A stretch of DNA of 64,000 bases from Streptomyces beigongshangae (GCF_019710745.1 NZ_JAHKJW010000002.1:14006-78005), one strand, 5' to 3'. Positions 17,753-27,163 are shown, numbered from the stretch's first letter. Translations and numbers: made by a program. Notes: generated by a model not told the origin, from the letters alone.

Positions 17753-20700
17753 GTGCCAGCTCGTATCACCGACCCCGAGCAGCTCAAAGAGCTCCTCGGC
17801 ATCCCCTTCACCCCGGAGCAGACTGCCTGCATCACCGCCCCGCCCGCCCCGCAGGTGATCGTGGCCGGAGCGGGTTCCGGCAAGACCACCGTGATGGCCG
17901 CGCGCGTGGTGTGGCTGGTCGGCACCGGACAGGTCGCGCCCGAACAGGTCCTCGGCCTGACCTTCACCAACAAGGCGGCGGGCGAACTCGCCGAGCGCGT
18001 ACGCAAGGCCCTGGTCAAGGCCGGGGTCACCGACCCGGACGTGATCGACCCGGACCACCCCCCGGGCGAGCCGGTGATCTCCACCTACCACGCCTTCGCG
18101 GGCCGGCTGCTGACCGAGCACGGGCTGCGCATCGGGCTCGAACCCACCGCGCGCCTCCTCGCCGACGCCACGCGCTACCAGCTCGCCGCACGCGTCCTGC
18201 GCGAGGCACCGGGCCCCTATCCGGCGCTCACCCGCTCCTTTCCCGACCTGGTCAGCGACCTCCTGACGCTCGACTCCGAGCTCGCCGAACACCTCGTACG
18301 CCCGGAGGACCTGCGCGCGTACGACGCCGGGCTGCTGCGCGACCTGGACGGCGCCAAGCTCACCAACGCAGACCTGCGCAAGGTCCCGGAGGCGGCCGCG
18401 GCCCGGCGTGAACTGGCCGAGCTGGTGAGCCGCTACAGGACGGCCAAGCGTGAGCGCGACCTCCTCGACTTCGGCGACCAGATCGCCCTCTCGGCGACCC
18501 TCGCCCGCTCCCGCCCCGAGGTCGGCGGCATCCTGCGCGACGAGTTCCGGGTGGTCCTCCTCGACGAGTACCAGGACACGTCCGTGGCCCAGCGCATCCT
18601 GCTTGCCGGCCTTTTCGGCGGCGGCACGGGCCACCCGGTGACCGCCGTCGGGGACCCCTGCCAGGCCATCTACGGCTGGCGCGGCGCCTCCGTGGCCAAC
18701 CTCGACGACTTCCCCGAGCACTTCGCGCACGCCGACGGCCGCCCCGCGACCCGCCAGTCGCTCAGCGAGAACCGTCGCAGCGGAGGCCGTCTCCTCGACC
18801 TCGCCAACGATCTCGCGCAGCCCCTGCGCGCCATGCACGCGGGCGTGGAGGCCCTGCGCCCGGCACCCGGCGCCGAGCGCGACGGCATCGTGCGCTGCGC
18901 CCTGCTGCGTACCCACGCCGAGGAGATGGACTGGCTCGCCGACTCCGTCGCCCACCTCGTCCGCACCGGGAAGGCACCCGGTGAGATCGCCGTCCTGTGC
19001 CGCACCGCGGCCGACTTCGCCGCGATCCAGGGCGCCCTCGTCGCCCGGGACGTCCCCGTCGAGGTCGTGGGTCTCTCCGGACTGCTGCACCTGCCCGAGG
19101 TCGCCGACCTGGTCGCCGTCTGCGAGGTCCTCCAGGACCCCGGTGCCAACGCCTCGCTGGTCCGCCTGCTCACCGGACCGCGCTGGCGTATCGGCGCCCG
19201 CGACCTCGCCCTCCTGGGCCGGCGGGCCCGGCTGCTCGTGTCCCACGCGCACGCACGGGCCGACGACGATCCCGACCGGCGGCTCGCCGCGGCCGTCGAG
19301 GGGGTCGACCCGGCCGAGGTGATCTCCCTCGCGGACGCCCTCGACACGTTCCTGGAGACACCGCTCGGCGGCGACGGGGACGACGACGGGCTGCCGTTCT
19401 CGGCGGACGCCCGCGTCCGGTTCGCGCGGCTCGCCACCGAACTGCGCGACCTGCGCCGCTCGCTCGCCGACCCCCTCATGGACGTCCTGCACCGGGTCCT
19501 GGCCACCACCGGCCTGGAGGTGGAGCTGTCCGCTTCCCCGCACGCCCTGGCCGCCCGCCGCCGTGAGACCCTCTCCAACTTCCTGGACGTCGCCGCCTCC
19601 TTCGCCGCCAACGAGGGCGAGGCCAGTCTCCTCGCCTTCCTCGGCTTCCTGCGCACCGCCGCCCAGTACGAGAAGGGCCTCGACAACGCGCTGCCGGGCG
19701 GCGAGAACACCGTCAAGGTGCTGACCGCGCACAAGTCCAAGGGCCTGGAGTGGGACGTCGTCGTGGTCCCGGGGCTGGTCACCGGCACCTTCCCCAGCGG
19801 TCAGGGCCGCGAGAAGTGGACCACCCAGGGGAAGGTCCTCCCGCACGGACTGCGCGGGGACGCCGACACCCTGCCCGACGTGGACGCCTGGGACTCCCGC
19901 GGCATGAAGGCATTCCACGAGGCCATGAAGGACCACCAGCACACCGAGGAACTGCGCCTCGGCTACGTCACGTTCACCCGGCCCCGGTCCTTGCTGCTCG
20001 GCTCCGGCCACTGGTGGGGCCCCTCGCAGAAGAAGCCCCGCGGCCCCTCCGACTTCCTGCACGCCCTGTACGCGCACTGCGAGGCCGGGCACGGCGAGAT
20101 CGAGGTCTGGGTGGACGAGCCCGAGGAGGGGGAGGAGAACCCCGCGCTGCAGCCGGCGGCCGGCGACCACGCCTGGCCGCTCCCGCTCGACGACCTGGCG
20201 ACGGCCCGCCGCCGCGAGGCCGCGCGGACGGTGCTTGCCCATCTGGAGTCCGTCCACGCCCACGGCCGTCCCCACGGCCACTCCCACGAAGCGGCGCACC
20301 CTTCGGCTCCGGACGACTCCGGCCCGTACGACGACTCCGGCCCGTACGACGACTCCGGCCCGTACGACGACTCCGGCCCGTACGGCGAACCGAGTCCGTA
20401 CGGCGATCCGGGACCCTACGGCGATCCGGGCCCGTACGAAGACCCGGAGTGGCCGCCTCCGCCGGAGGAGGACGAGCCTCCCCACGAAGAGACCGGTCTC
20501 AGGGACGGCGCCCCGATCGGCGCGGTCCCGGACGGCGCGGTCCCGGACGCCTGGGACCCGTGGGCCCCGGACCGCCCGAGGATCCCGCGCCCCGCCCCGG
20601 CCCCCGACACCCGCCCGCACCCGGCGGGGAGCTCGCGGCCCACCCCTGAGGAAGCACGCACCATCGCCTCCTGGGACCGTGACCTGGACGCCCTCACCGG

Positions 20701-21421
20701 GGAGCTCCTGCGTGCCCGCGAGAGCGTCACGGACGTCCCCCTGCCGACCACCCTGACCGCGTCCCAGCTGCTGCGCCTGGCCGCGGACCCGGACGGTTTC
20801 GCCCAGGAACTGGCACGCCCCATGCCGCGCCCGCCCCAGCCCGCCGCCCGCCGCGGCACCCGCTTCCACGCCTGGGTCGAGGCCCGCTTCGAAGAGCTGA
20901 CGCTCCCGATGCTGGACCCGGAGGACCTGCCGGGCAGCGAGGCCGAGATCGCCGACGAACGCGACCTGGAAGTCCTCAAGGCCGCCTTCGAACGCACGCC
21001 CTACGCACACCGCACGCCCTACCGGGTGGAGGCCCCCTTCCAGCTCTCCATCGCCGGCCGCGTCGTACGGGGCCGTATCGACGCCGTCTACAAGGAAGAG
21101 ACCGACGGGGGAGGCAAGGAAGGCGGAGAAGGCGAAGAAGGCCGAGAAGGCGGAACGACGACGTACGAGATCGTCGACTGGAAGACCAGCCGCACCCGAA
21201 CCGCCGACCCGCTCCAGCTCGCGCTCTACCGGCTCGCCTGGGCCGAGCAGCACGGCGTCCCCCTGGAATCCGTACGGGCGGCCTTCCTCTACGTACGCAG
21301 CGGAGAGGTCGTACGCCCCGGGAACCTGCCGGACCGGGCCGCGCTGGAACGCCTCCTCCTGGCGGAACCCGACGGGGTCCCCGGTGAACCGCCGGACCTC
21401 CATGCGCGCGTGGACGGCTAG
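17753..21421 (+). CDS. adnB: Helicase-nuclease subunit AdnB
   Basis: 1222 residues, partner of AdnA. Walker A GAGSGKTTV (about 39-47), Walker B LLDEYQDTSV (about 268), GDPCQAIYGWRG (about 300), TAHKSKGLEWDVV (about 656) and YVTFTRPRSLL. The C-terminal RecB-like nuclease shows RGTRFHAWVEARF, GRIDAVY and IVDWKTS, without the cysteine cluster of AdnA. Residues about 850-910 are seven DDSGPY/GDPGPY-type repeats, and a Gly/Glu-rich loop interrupts the nuclease near 1110-1130. Starts at 17729 and 17753 are both possible; 17753 is preferred for the -10 placement. In mycobacteria AdnB is the lead motor. Confidence 0.9.
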   Translation: MPARITDPEQLKELLGIPFTPEQTACITAPPAPQVIVAGAGSGKTTVMAARVVWLVGTGQVAPEQVLGLTFTNKAAGELAERVRKALVKAGVTDPDVIDPDHPPGEPVISTYHAFAGRLLTEHGLRIGLEPTARLLADATRYQLAARVLREAPGPYPALTRSFPDLVSDLLTLDSELAEHLVRPEDLRAYDAGLLRDLDGAKLTNADLRKVPEAAAARRELAELVSRYRTAKRERDLLDFGDQIALSATLARSRPEVGGILRDEFRVVLLDEYQDTSVAQRILLAGLFGGGTGHPVTAVGDPCQAIYGWRGASVANLDDFPEHFAHADGRPATRQSLSENRRSGGRLLDLANDLAQPLRAMHAGVEALRPAPGAERDGIVRCALLRTHAEEMDWLADSVAHLVRTGKAPGEIAVLCRTAADFAAIQGALVARDVPVEVVGLSGLLHLPEVADLVAVCEVLQDPGANASLVRLLTGPRWRIGARDLALLGRRARLLVSHAHARADDDPDRRLAAAVEGVDPAEVISLADALDTFLETPLGGDGDDDGLPFSADARVRFARLATELRDLRRSLADPLMDVLHRVLATTGLEVELSASPHALAARRRETLSNFLDVAASFAANEGEASLLAFLGFLRTAAQYEKGLDNALPGGENTVKVLTAHKSKGLEWDVVVVPGLVTGTFPSGQGREKWTTQGKVLPHGLRGDADTLPDVDAWDSRGMKAFHEAMKDHQHTEELRLGYVTFTRPRSLLLGSGHWWGPSQKKPRGPSDFLHALYAHCEAGHGEIEVWVDEPEEGEENPALQPAAGDHAWPLPLDDLATARRREAARTVLAHLESVHAHGRPHGHSHEAAHPSAPDDSGPYDDSGPYDDSGPYDDSGPYGEPSPYGDPGPYGDPGPYEDPEWPPPPEEDEPPHEETGLRDGAPIGAVPDGAVPDAWDPWAPDRPRIPRPAPAPDTRPHPAGSSRPTPEEARTIASWDRDLDALTGELLRARESVTDVPLPTTLTASQLLRLAADPDGFAQELARPMPRPPQPAARRGTRFHAWVEARFEELTLPMLDPEDLPGSEAEIADERDLEVLKAAFERTPYAHRTPYRVEAPFQLSIAGRVVRGRIDAVYKEETDGGGKEGGEGEEGREGGTTTYEIVDWKTSRTRTADPLQLALYRLAWAEQHGVPLESVRAAFLYVRSGEVVRPGNLPDRAALERLLLAEPDGVPGEPPDLHARVDG
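20312..20437 (+). repeat. Seven 18-bp repeats within adnB
   Basis: The first four units (from 20312, period 18) are identical and encode Asp-Asp-Ser-Gly-Pro-Tyr. The next three have diverged to Gly-(Asp/Glu)-Pro-(Ser/Gly)-Pro-Tyr. Identity of the first four suggests recent expansion. Confidence 0.9.
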
Positions 21422-21424
21422 GCT
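21419..21424 (+). promoter_or_regulatory. -10 element for a leaderless M20 peptidase transcript
   Basis: TAGGCT overlaps the adnB stop codon and lies seven bases before ATG 21432. No ribosome-binding site is visible upstream of that ATG. Confidence 0.45.
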
Positions 21425-21431
21425 CGTGACC

Positions 21432-22835
21432 ATGAGCAAGACTCCGGACAGCGCCGTCCGCGCGTACATCGAGCAGCACCGCGCAGCCTTCCTCGACGAC
21501 CTCGCCGAATGGCTGCGCATCCCGTCCGTCTCGGCCCAGCCCGAACACGACGCGGACGTACGGCGCAGCGCCGACTGGCTCGCCGCGAAACTGCGGGAGA
21601 CGGGCTTTCCGACCTGCGAGGTCTGGGCCACCCCCGGCGCACCCGCGGTCTTCGCCGAATGGCCCTCGGACGACCCGCGGGCACCCACGGTCCTCGTCTA
21701 CGGCCACCACGACGTGCAGCCCGCCGCCCGTGAGGACGGCTGGGACACCGACCCCTTCGAACCCGTCGTCCGCGGGAACCGCCTCCACGCGCGCGGGGCC
21801 GCCGACGACAAGGGCCAGGTGTTCTTCCACACACTCGGCGTCCGCGCCCACCTCGCCGCCACGGGCCGCACCGTCCCGGCCGTCCACCTGAAGCTGCTCG
21901 TCGAGGGCGAGGAGGAGTCCGGCTCCCCGCACTTCCGCGCCCTCGTGGAGGCGCACGGGGACCGGCTGGCGGCCGACGCCGTGATCGTCTCCGACACCGG
22001 TATGTGGTCCGAGGACACCCCCACGGTGTGCACCGGCATGCGCGGCCTCGCCGAATGCGAGATCCGGCTGTACGGCCCCGACCAGGACATCCACTCCGGC
22101 TCGTTCGGCGGCGCCGTGCCCAACCCGGCCACCGAGGCCGCCCGGCTCGTCGCCGCCCTGCACGACGAGCACGCGCGCGTGGCAGTGCCCGGCTTCTACG
22201 AAGGCGTCACCGAACTCACCGACCGCGAGCGCGAACTCTTCGCCGAACTGCCCTTCGACGAGGAGCAGTGGCTGCGCACCGCCCGGTCCACGGCGACCCA
22301 CGGCGAGAGCGGCCACACCACCCTGGAACGGATCTGGGCCCGCCCGACCGCCGAGGTCAACGGGATCGGCGGCGGCTACCAGGGACCCGGCAGCAAGACG
22401 GTGGTCCCGGCCTCGGCCATGGTCAAGCTGTCCTTCCGGCTGGTCGCCGGACAGGACCCCGATCACATCGAGAAGGCCGTCCGCGCCTGGACCGCCGAGC
22501 GGCTGCCCGCGGGGATCCGCCATGAGATCACCTTCGGCGCCGCCACGCGCCCGTGCCTGACACCGCTCGACCACCCGGCCCTGCAGTCCGTCGTACGCGC
22601 CATGGGCCGCGCCTTCGAGCAGGAGATCCGCTTCACCCGCGAAGGCGGCTCGGGGCCCGCCGCGGACCTCCAGGACGTCCTCGGCGCCCCGGTGCTGTTC
22701 CTGGGCGTCTCGGTCCCGTCCGACGGCTGGCACGCCCCGAACGAGAAGGTCGAGCTGGACCTCCTCCTCAAAGGCGTCGAGACCACCGCCTACCTGTGGG
22801 GAGACCTGGCCCGGAGCTGGCGGGACGCACACTGA
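21432..22835 (+). CDS. M20 family dipeptidase
   Basis: 467 residues, a two-zinc M20 peptidase. Metal ligands and catalytic acids are visible in YGHHDVQPA (about 96-104), ARGAADDKGQ (about 120), VEGEEESGS (about 157) and SDTGMWSE. A lid/dimerisation domain with IHSGSFGGAVPNP lies near 220. Length and the EEESGS motif suit Xaa-His/carnosinase-like dipeptidases (PepV/CNDP group). No signal peptide, so cytoplasmic. Exact substrate unknown. It follows adnB directly but probably has its own leaderless promoter. Confidence 0.9.
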   Translation: MSKTPDSAVRAYIEQHRAAFLDDLAEWLRIPSVSAQPEHDADVRRSADWLAAKLRETGFPTCEVWATPGAPAVFAEWPSDDPRAPTVLVYGHHDVQPAAREDGWDTDPFEPVVRGNRLHARGAADDKGQVFFHTLGVRAHLAATGRTVPAVHLKLLVEGEEESGSPHFRALVEAHGDRLAADAVIVSDTGMWSEDTPTVCTGMRGLAECEIRLYGPDQDIHSGSFGGAVPNPATEAARLVAALHDEHARVAVPGFYEGVTELTDRERELFAELPFDEEQWLRTARSTATHGESGHTTLERIWARPTAEVNGIGGGYQGPGSKTVVPASAMVKLSFRLVAGQDPDHIEKAVRAWTAERLPAGIRHEITFGAATRPCLTPLDHPALQSVVRAMGRAFEQEIRFTREGGSGPAADLQDVLGAPVLFLGVSVPSDGWHAPNEKVELDLLLKGVETTAYLWGDLARSWRDAH

Positions 22836-22949
22836 GGAAGCACCGCCGCGCAGTTCCCGCCGCACACGTCCCCACCGCACACGTCCTGCCGTACACCGGC
22901 TGAACAGCCCGCCGAAACAACCGTTTCACCGGGGGAGTTGGAAGCACCC

Positions 22950-23897
22950 GTGACCACCTGGACCGACCACACCGCCGACCGTCCCATCTCACTCACCGCC
23001 CCGAGCGGCATCGACCGGGCCGCCCACCACCGGCTCGACGAGGCATGGCTCGCCGCGGCATGGAGCCACCCCACCACCCGCGCCTTCGTGGTCTCCGGCG
23101 GTCAGGTCCTCATCGACGAGGCGCCCGACGGCACCACCGAACTCGTCATGACCCCGTCCTTCGAAGCGCCCCTCACCGAGGCGCACCGCTACTTCCTGGG
23201 CACCGACGACGACGGCGTCAGCTATTTCGCCCTCCAGAAGGACACCCTCCCCGGCCGCATGGACCAGTCCGCGCGCGCGGCCGGTCTGCGCGAGGCCGGC
23301 CTGCTGCTGTCGCCGCGCGACGCGGGTCTCATGGCGCACGCGGTCGCGCTGGAGAACTGGCAGCGCCTGCACCGCTTCTGCTCCCGCTGCGGCGAGCGCA
23401 CGGTGATCGCCGCGGCCGGCCACATCCGCCGCTGCCCCGCCTGCGGCGCCGAGCACTACCCCCGCACCGACCCGGCCGTGATCATGGCCGTGACGGACAA
23501 CGAGGACCGCATCCTGCTCGGCCGCCAGGTGCACTGGCCCGAAGGCCGCTTCTCCACCCTCGCGGGCTTCGTCGAGCCGGGCGAGTCCATCGAGCAGTCG
23601 GTCCGCCGCGAGGTCTTCGAGGAGGCCGGCATCACCGTCGGCGAGGTGGAGTACGTCGCCAGCCAGCCCTGGCCCTTCCCGTCCAGTCTCATGCTCGGCT
23701 TCATGGCCCGCGCCACGTCGGCGGAGATCAACGTCGACGGCGAGGAGATCCAGGAAGCGCGCTGGTTCTCCCGGGAAGACCTGCGGGCCGCCTTCGAGTC
23801 CGGGGAGGTCCTGCCTCCGTACGGCATCTCGATTGCGGCCCGTCTGATCGAGCTCTGGTACGGCAAGCCCCTGCCGACGCGCGGGGCGGCCGGCTGA
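22950..23897 (+). CDS. nudC: NAD(+) diphosphatase NudC
   Basis: 315 residues. NudC hydrolyses NADH to NMNH and AMP and removes NAD caps from RNA. A zinc ribbon (CSRCG ... CPACG, about 144-166) precedes the Nudix box GFVEPGESIEQSVRREVFEE (about 208-227). The NudC-specific SQPWPFPSS lies downstream near 240, and EARWFSRE near the end is typical. GTG 22950 is chosen because similarity begins near there and GGAAG lies five bases upstream; TTG 22938 is less likely. Convergent with mycoredoxin. Confidence 0.93.
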   Translation: MTTWTDHTADRPISLTAPSGIDRAAHHRLDEAWLAAAWSHPTTRAFVVSGGQVLIDEAPDGTTELVMTPSFEAPLTEAHRYFLGTDDDGVSYFALQKDTLPGRMDQSARAAGLREAGLLLSPRDAGLMAHAVALENWQRLHRFCSRCGERTVIAAAGHIRRCPACGAEHYPRTDPAVIMAVTDNEDRILLGRQVHWPEGRFSTLAGFVEPGESIEQSVRREVFEEAGITVGEVEYVASQPWPFPSSLMLGFMARATSAEINVDGEEIQEARWFSREDLRAAFESGEVLPPYGISIAARLIELWYGKPLPTRGAAG

Positions 23898-23961
23898 GGC
23901 GGGCGGGTACCGGCTGCCCGGGCGCGTGCCCACCGCCCGGGGCACACACCCCCCGTGTCGG

Positions 23962-24204
23962 CTAGGCGCCGACCTTCTGCTTGACCTGCGCCAGGGAGGG
24001 GTTGGTCAGCGTCGAGCCGTCCGGGAAGAGAACGGTCGGAACCGTCTGGTTCCCGCCGTTCGCCTTCTCCACGAACGCCGCCGACTCCGGGTCCTGCTCG
24101 ATGTTGACCTCCTCGTACGCGATGCCCTCACGGTCCATCTGGCTCTTCAGCCGACGGCAGTAGCCACACCACGTGGTGCTGTACATCGTCACGGTGCCCG
24201 GCAT
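23962..24204 (-). CDS. mrx1: Mycoredoxin (glutaredoxin-like)
   Basis: 80 residues, glutaredoxin-fold disulfide reductase with CxxC active site WCGYC (about residues 12-16), conserved TVPTV cis-proline segment near 54 and the GG-N region before it. In actinomycetes it uses mycothiol to reduce S-mycothiolated proteins. The start follows from length. A sigma-R-type promoter match lies 47 bases upstream, tying it to the thiol-stress regulon headed by sigR at 57274. Divergent from uvrD2. Confidence 0.92.
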   Translation of the reverse strand: MPGTVTMYSTTWCGYCRRLKSQMDREGIAYEEVNIEQDPESAAFVEKANGGNQTVPTVLFPDGSTLTNPSLAQVKQKVGA

Positions 24205-24250
24205 GTCTCTGCTCCTTCGCTGCGGGGAGGCGCGTGTTCGCTGTGGAGGG

Positions 24251-24277
24251 AACGTACGCGACAGGGTCGCCATTCCC
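24251..24277 (-). promoter_or_regulatory. Sigma-R-type promoter upstream of mycoredoxin
   Basis: On the minus strand GGGAAT (24277-24272), then 18 bases, then GTT (24253-24251). Same elements and spacing as the match upstream of sigR in this window. Position is right for a short leader on the mycoredoxin gene. Confidence 0.75.
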
Positions 24278-24385
24278 GCAGTACCCGGGCGGGGACCCCT
24301 GACGCCTGTCGTATCAGTACGACTGCAGACGTCTCCCTGTGGACAACCGGCACAACCGCCTCGGCCGACCTGGCAGCATGGCAGG

Positions 24386-26617
24386 GTGACAGCAGCAACA
24401 CACTCCACCCTTTTCCCGCAGGGCTCCGCCGGTTCGCAGTACCCGGCCGCGCAGGGCGGGGCCGACGCGGTGCTGGAAGGGCTCGACCCCGAGCAGCGCG
24501 AGGTCGCCACCGCCCTGCACGGGCCGGTGTGCGTGCTCGCGGGAGCCGGCACGGGCAAGACCCGGGCCATCACCCACCGCATCGCCTACGGGGTACGGGC
24601 GGGGATCCTGCAGCCCTCCAGCGTGCTCGCCGTCACCTTCACCAACCGCGCCGCGGGCGAGATGCGCGGCCGTCTGCGCCAGCTCGGCGCCTCCGGGGTC
24701 CAGGCCCGCACCTTCCACTCCGCCGCCCTGCGCCAGCTCCAGTACTTCTGGCCGAAGGCGGTCGGCGGCAGCCTGCCCCGCATCGTCGACCGCAAGATCC
24801 AGCTCGTCGCCGACGCCGCGGCCGCCTGCCGTGTCCGTCTGGACCGCGGTGAGCTGCGCGACGTCACCGCCGAGATCGAATGGTCCAAGGTCACCCAGAC
24901 CGTCCCCGCCGACTACACCGCGGCGGCGCTCAAGGCCGGCCGCACGGCGCCCCGCGACCGCGCCGAGATCGCCCAGCTCTACTCGGCGTACGAGGACATC
25001 AAACGGGACCGCGGCGTCATCGACTTCGAGGACGTCCTGCTGCTGACCGTCGCCATCCTGCAGGACCAGCACGACATCGCCGAGGCGGTCCGCGCCCAGT
25101 ACCAGCACTTCGTCGTCGACGAGTACCAGGACGTCAGCCCTCTCCAGCAGCGCCTCCTGGAACTGTGGCTCGGCGAGCGCGACAGCCTCTGCGTCGTCGG
25201 CGACGCCAGCCAGACCATCTACTCGTTCACCGGCGCGACCCCCGACCACCTTCTGGACTTCCGCGCCCGCCATCCCGGTGCCACCGTCGTCAAACTCGTC
25301 CGCGACTACCGCTCCACGCCCCAGGTGGTCCACCTCGCCAACGGTCTGCTCGCCCAGGCCCGCGGCCGGGCCGCCGACCACCGGCTGGAACTGATCTCCC
25401 AGCGCGCCGCGGGCCCCGAGCCCGGCTACGCCGAGTACACCGACGAGCCCGCCGAGGCCGAGGGCGCCGCCCGCCGCATCCGCGACCTCATCGCCTCCGG
25501 CACCCCCGCGAGCGAGATCGCGATCCTCTTCCGCACGAATTCGCAGTCCGAGATCTACGAGCAGGCCCTCGCCGACGCGGGGGTGCCCTACCAGTTGCGC
25601 GGAGCCGAGCGCTTCTTCGACCGCCCCGAGGTCAAGCGGGCCATCCACGCCCTGCGCGGCGCGGCCCGCTTCGGCGGCAACGACTCACTTCTCGACGACG
25701 CCCCCGACCTCCCCTCGCAGGTACGGGCCGTCCTGTCCGGCGACGGCTGGAGCCACCGGCCGCCGGCGGGCTCCGGCGCCGTCAGGGAACGCTGGGAGTC
25801 CCTCGCCGCCCTCGCGAACCTGGCGCAGGACTTCGCCGCCGCCAGGACCGGCGCCACCCTGGGCGACATGGTGGCCGAACTCGAGGAGCGCGCGGCCGCC
25901 CAGCACGCCCCGACCGTCCAGGGTGTCACCCTCGCCTCCCTGCACTCCGCCAAGGGGCTGGAGTGGGATGTCGTCTTCCTGGTCGGCGTCGCCGAGGGCA
26001 TGATGCCCATCTCCTACGCCAGGACGGACGAACAGATAGAGGAGGAGCGCCGCCTCCTCTACGTCGGCGTCACCCGTGCCAGGGAGCACCTCTCCGTCTC
26101 CTGGTCGCAGTCCCGGTCGCCCGGTGGCCGCCCCAACCGGCGGCCCAGCCGCTTCCTCGACGGACTGCGTCCCGGCTCCGTCACCACCGCGGGTCGCAGA
26201 GGCGCGGCCGGTCCCGGCGGCTCGGGCGGTGTCGAGCGGGGAGTCCCGGACAGCGCTCCCGATGTGGCCCGGCGTGTCCACCGCACGCCCGCCCGCTGCC
26301 GGGTCTGCGGCCGCACGCTCAGCGACGCCGGCGAGATGAAGCTGATGCGCTGCGAGGACTGCCCCTCAGACATGGACGAAGGGCTCTACGAACGGCTGCG
26401 CGACTGGCGGGCGGTCCAGGCCGAGCGAAGCGGGCAGCCGGATTTCTGCGTCTTCACCGACAAGACGCTGATGGCCATCGCGGAAGCGGTACCGTCCACT
26501 CCGGTTGAGCTGGCCCGCATCCCGGGTGTCCGCGCCCGCAAGCTGAACCGCTACGGGACCGACGTACTGGCCATATGTGCAGGCCAGGAGCTTGGGACCG
26601 GTGAGGGCGAGCAGTGA
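24386..26617 (+). CDS. uvrD2: ATP-dependent DNA helicase UvrD2
   Basis: 743 residues, superfamily 1A 3'-5' helicase. Walker A GAGTGKTRAI (about 53-62), VVDEYQDVSP (about 245), GDASQTIYSFTG, SAKGLEWDVVFLVG (about 523) and YVGVTRAREHL. After about residue 630 comes the actinobacterial UvrD2 tail: a tetracysteine element (CRVCG ... CEDC) and an HRDC domain ending in PGVRARKLNRYG. GTG 24386 lacks a ribosome-binding site but follows CAGCAT, so the mRNA may be leaderless. Mycobacterial UvrD2 is essential and acts in DNA repair/replication. Confidence 0.93.
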   Translation: MTAATHSTLFPQGSAGSQYPAAQGGADAVLEGLDPEQREVATALHGPVCVLAGAGTGKTRAITHRIAYGVRAGILQPSSVLAVTFTNRAAGEMRGRLRQLGASGVQARTFHSAALRQLQYFWPKAVGGSLPRIVDRKIQLVADAAAACRVRLDRGELRDVTAEIEWSKVTQTVPADYTAAALKAGRTAPRDRAEIAQLYSAYEDIKRDRGVIDFEDVLLLTVAILQDQHDIAEAVRAQYQHFVVDEYQDVSPLQQRLLELWLGERDSLCVVGDASQTIYSFTGATPDHLLDFRARHPGATVVKLVRDYRSTPQVVHLANGLLAQARGRAADHRLELISQRAAGPEPGYAEYTDEPAEAEGAARRIRDLIASGTPASEIAILFRTNSQSEIYEQALADAGVPYQLRGAERFFDRPEVKRAIHALRGAARFGGNDSLLDDAPDLPSQVRAVLSGDGWSHRPPAGSGAVRERWESLAALANLAQDFAAARTGATLGDMVAELEERAAAQHAPTVQGVTLASLHSAKGLEWDVVFLVGVAEGMMPISYARTDEQIEEERRLLYVGVTRAREHLSVSWSQSRSPGGRPNRRPSRFLDGLRPGSVTTAGRRGAAGPGGSGGVERGVPDSAPDVARRVHRTPARCRVCGRTLSDAGEMKLMRCEDCPSDMDEGLYERLRDWRAVQAERSGQPDFCVFTDKTLMAIAEAVPSTPVELARIPGVRARKLNRYGTDVLAICAGQELGTGEGEQ

Positions 26618-26640
26618 TTCAAACTCGTCGAGAAAATAGT

Positions 26641-26670
26641 TTGCGCGATCCCCAGCGATCCCCATAGGTT
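26641..26670 (+). promoter_or_regulatory. wblC promoter with AT-rich upstream element
   Basis: TTGCGC (26641-26646), 18-base spacer, TAGGTT (26665-26670). AAAATAGT lies immediately upstream of the -35. WhiB7/WblC activates promoters with an AT-rich tract abutting the -35, so autoregulation is expected. Confidence 0.7.
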
Positions 26671-26674
26671 CTAA

Positions 26675-26717
26675 AGCACGGAAACGGCGGCCTTCTCCAA
26701 GGCCCTGGTTCCGTGCT
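26675..26717 (+). promoter_or_regulatory. Stem-loop at the 5' end of the wblC leader
   Basis: Nine-base outer stem (AGCACGGAA / TTCCGTGCT) enclosing an inner GGCCTT / AAGGCC hairpin, starting a few bases after the predicted transcription start. It may stabilise the leader RNA. Confidence 0.6.
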
Positions 26718-26779
26718 GTACTTAATAACCGATGGACCGGCCCGCCCGGTCCCAGAGACGCCGAGAGGAGGCGAATCCA

Positions 26780-27094
26780 GTGATCAGCATCAAGACCAGC
26801 TCCGCCAGCACCGCCAAAATGACCGATCGCTCGGTCGTCTCCACGTGCCTGCTCGGCTTCTCGAACCTGGGCACCGGTCTGTCCGGCATCGCTGCCGTTC
26901 GGCCGGCGTCCTCCGTGTCTCTCGCGGTGCTCCCTGTCCGCGAGCGCAATGAGCGACCGATGAAGGCACTGGAAGCAGTAGAGGCACAGGCGCAGGCCTA
27001 TGCCTTTGCGGCCGCCGGTGCCGGAGTCGCCAAGCAGACGCACCACACGATGTGGGCCTTCCGTGGGCCTGACCCCTGGAGTGATCCAGCCTGA
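26780..27094 (+). CDS. Upstream ORF in the wblC leader
   Basis: GTG 26780 is preceded by a strong ribosome-binding site (GAGAGGAGG, 26763-26771) and encodes about 104 residues with no recognised domain. The stop falls at the base of a small hairpin (27090-27106) and 25 bases before the attenuator. whiB7/wblC leaders are known to respond to ribosome-targeting antibiotics, so translation of this ORF is probably a sensor rather than a source of functional protein. Its length and the internal ATG at 26819 leave the true start uncertain. Confidence 0.6.
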   Translation: MISIKTSSASTAKMTDRSVVSTCLLGFSNLGTGLSGIAAVRPASSVSLAVLPVRERNERPMKALEAVEAQAQAYAFAAAGAGVAKQTHHTMWAFRGPDPWSDPA

Positions 27095-27118
27095 TCGGCG
27101 ATCAGGCCGGCGCCTTCA

Positions 27119-27163
27119 GGGCCGCGGAACCCCACCCGGGATCCGCGGCCCTTCTGTTTGTCC
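27119..27163 (+). terminator. Attenuator terminator upstream of wblC
   Basis: Perfect ten-base stem GGGCCGCGGA / TCCGCGGCCC (27119-27128 and 27142-27151), 13-base loop, then a T-rich tail TTCTGTTTGT. It sits about 105 bases before the wblC start, after the upstream ORF, as expected for conditional termination. Confidence 0.8.

Noticed and set aside
17726..21688. Very long minus-strand reading frame (about 1320 codons) opposite adnB
   Set aside because: High GC leaves antisense frames open. The plus strand shows all helicase and nuclease motifs, and the minus product has none.
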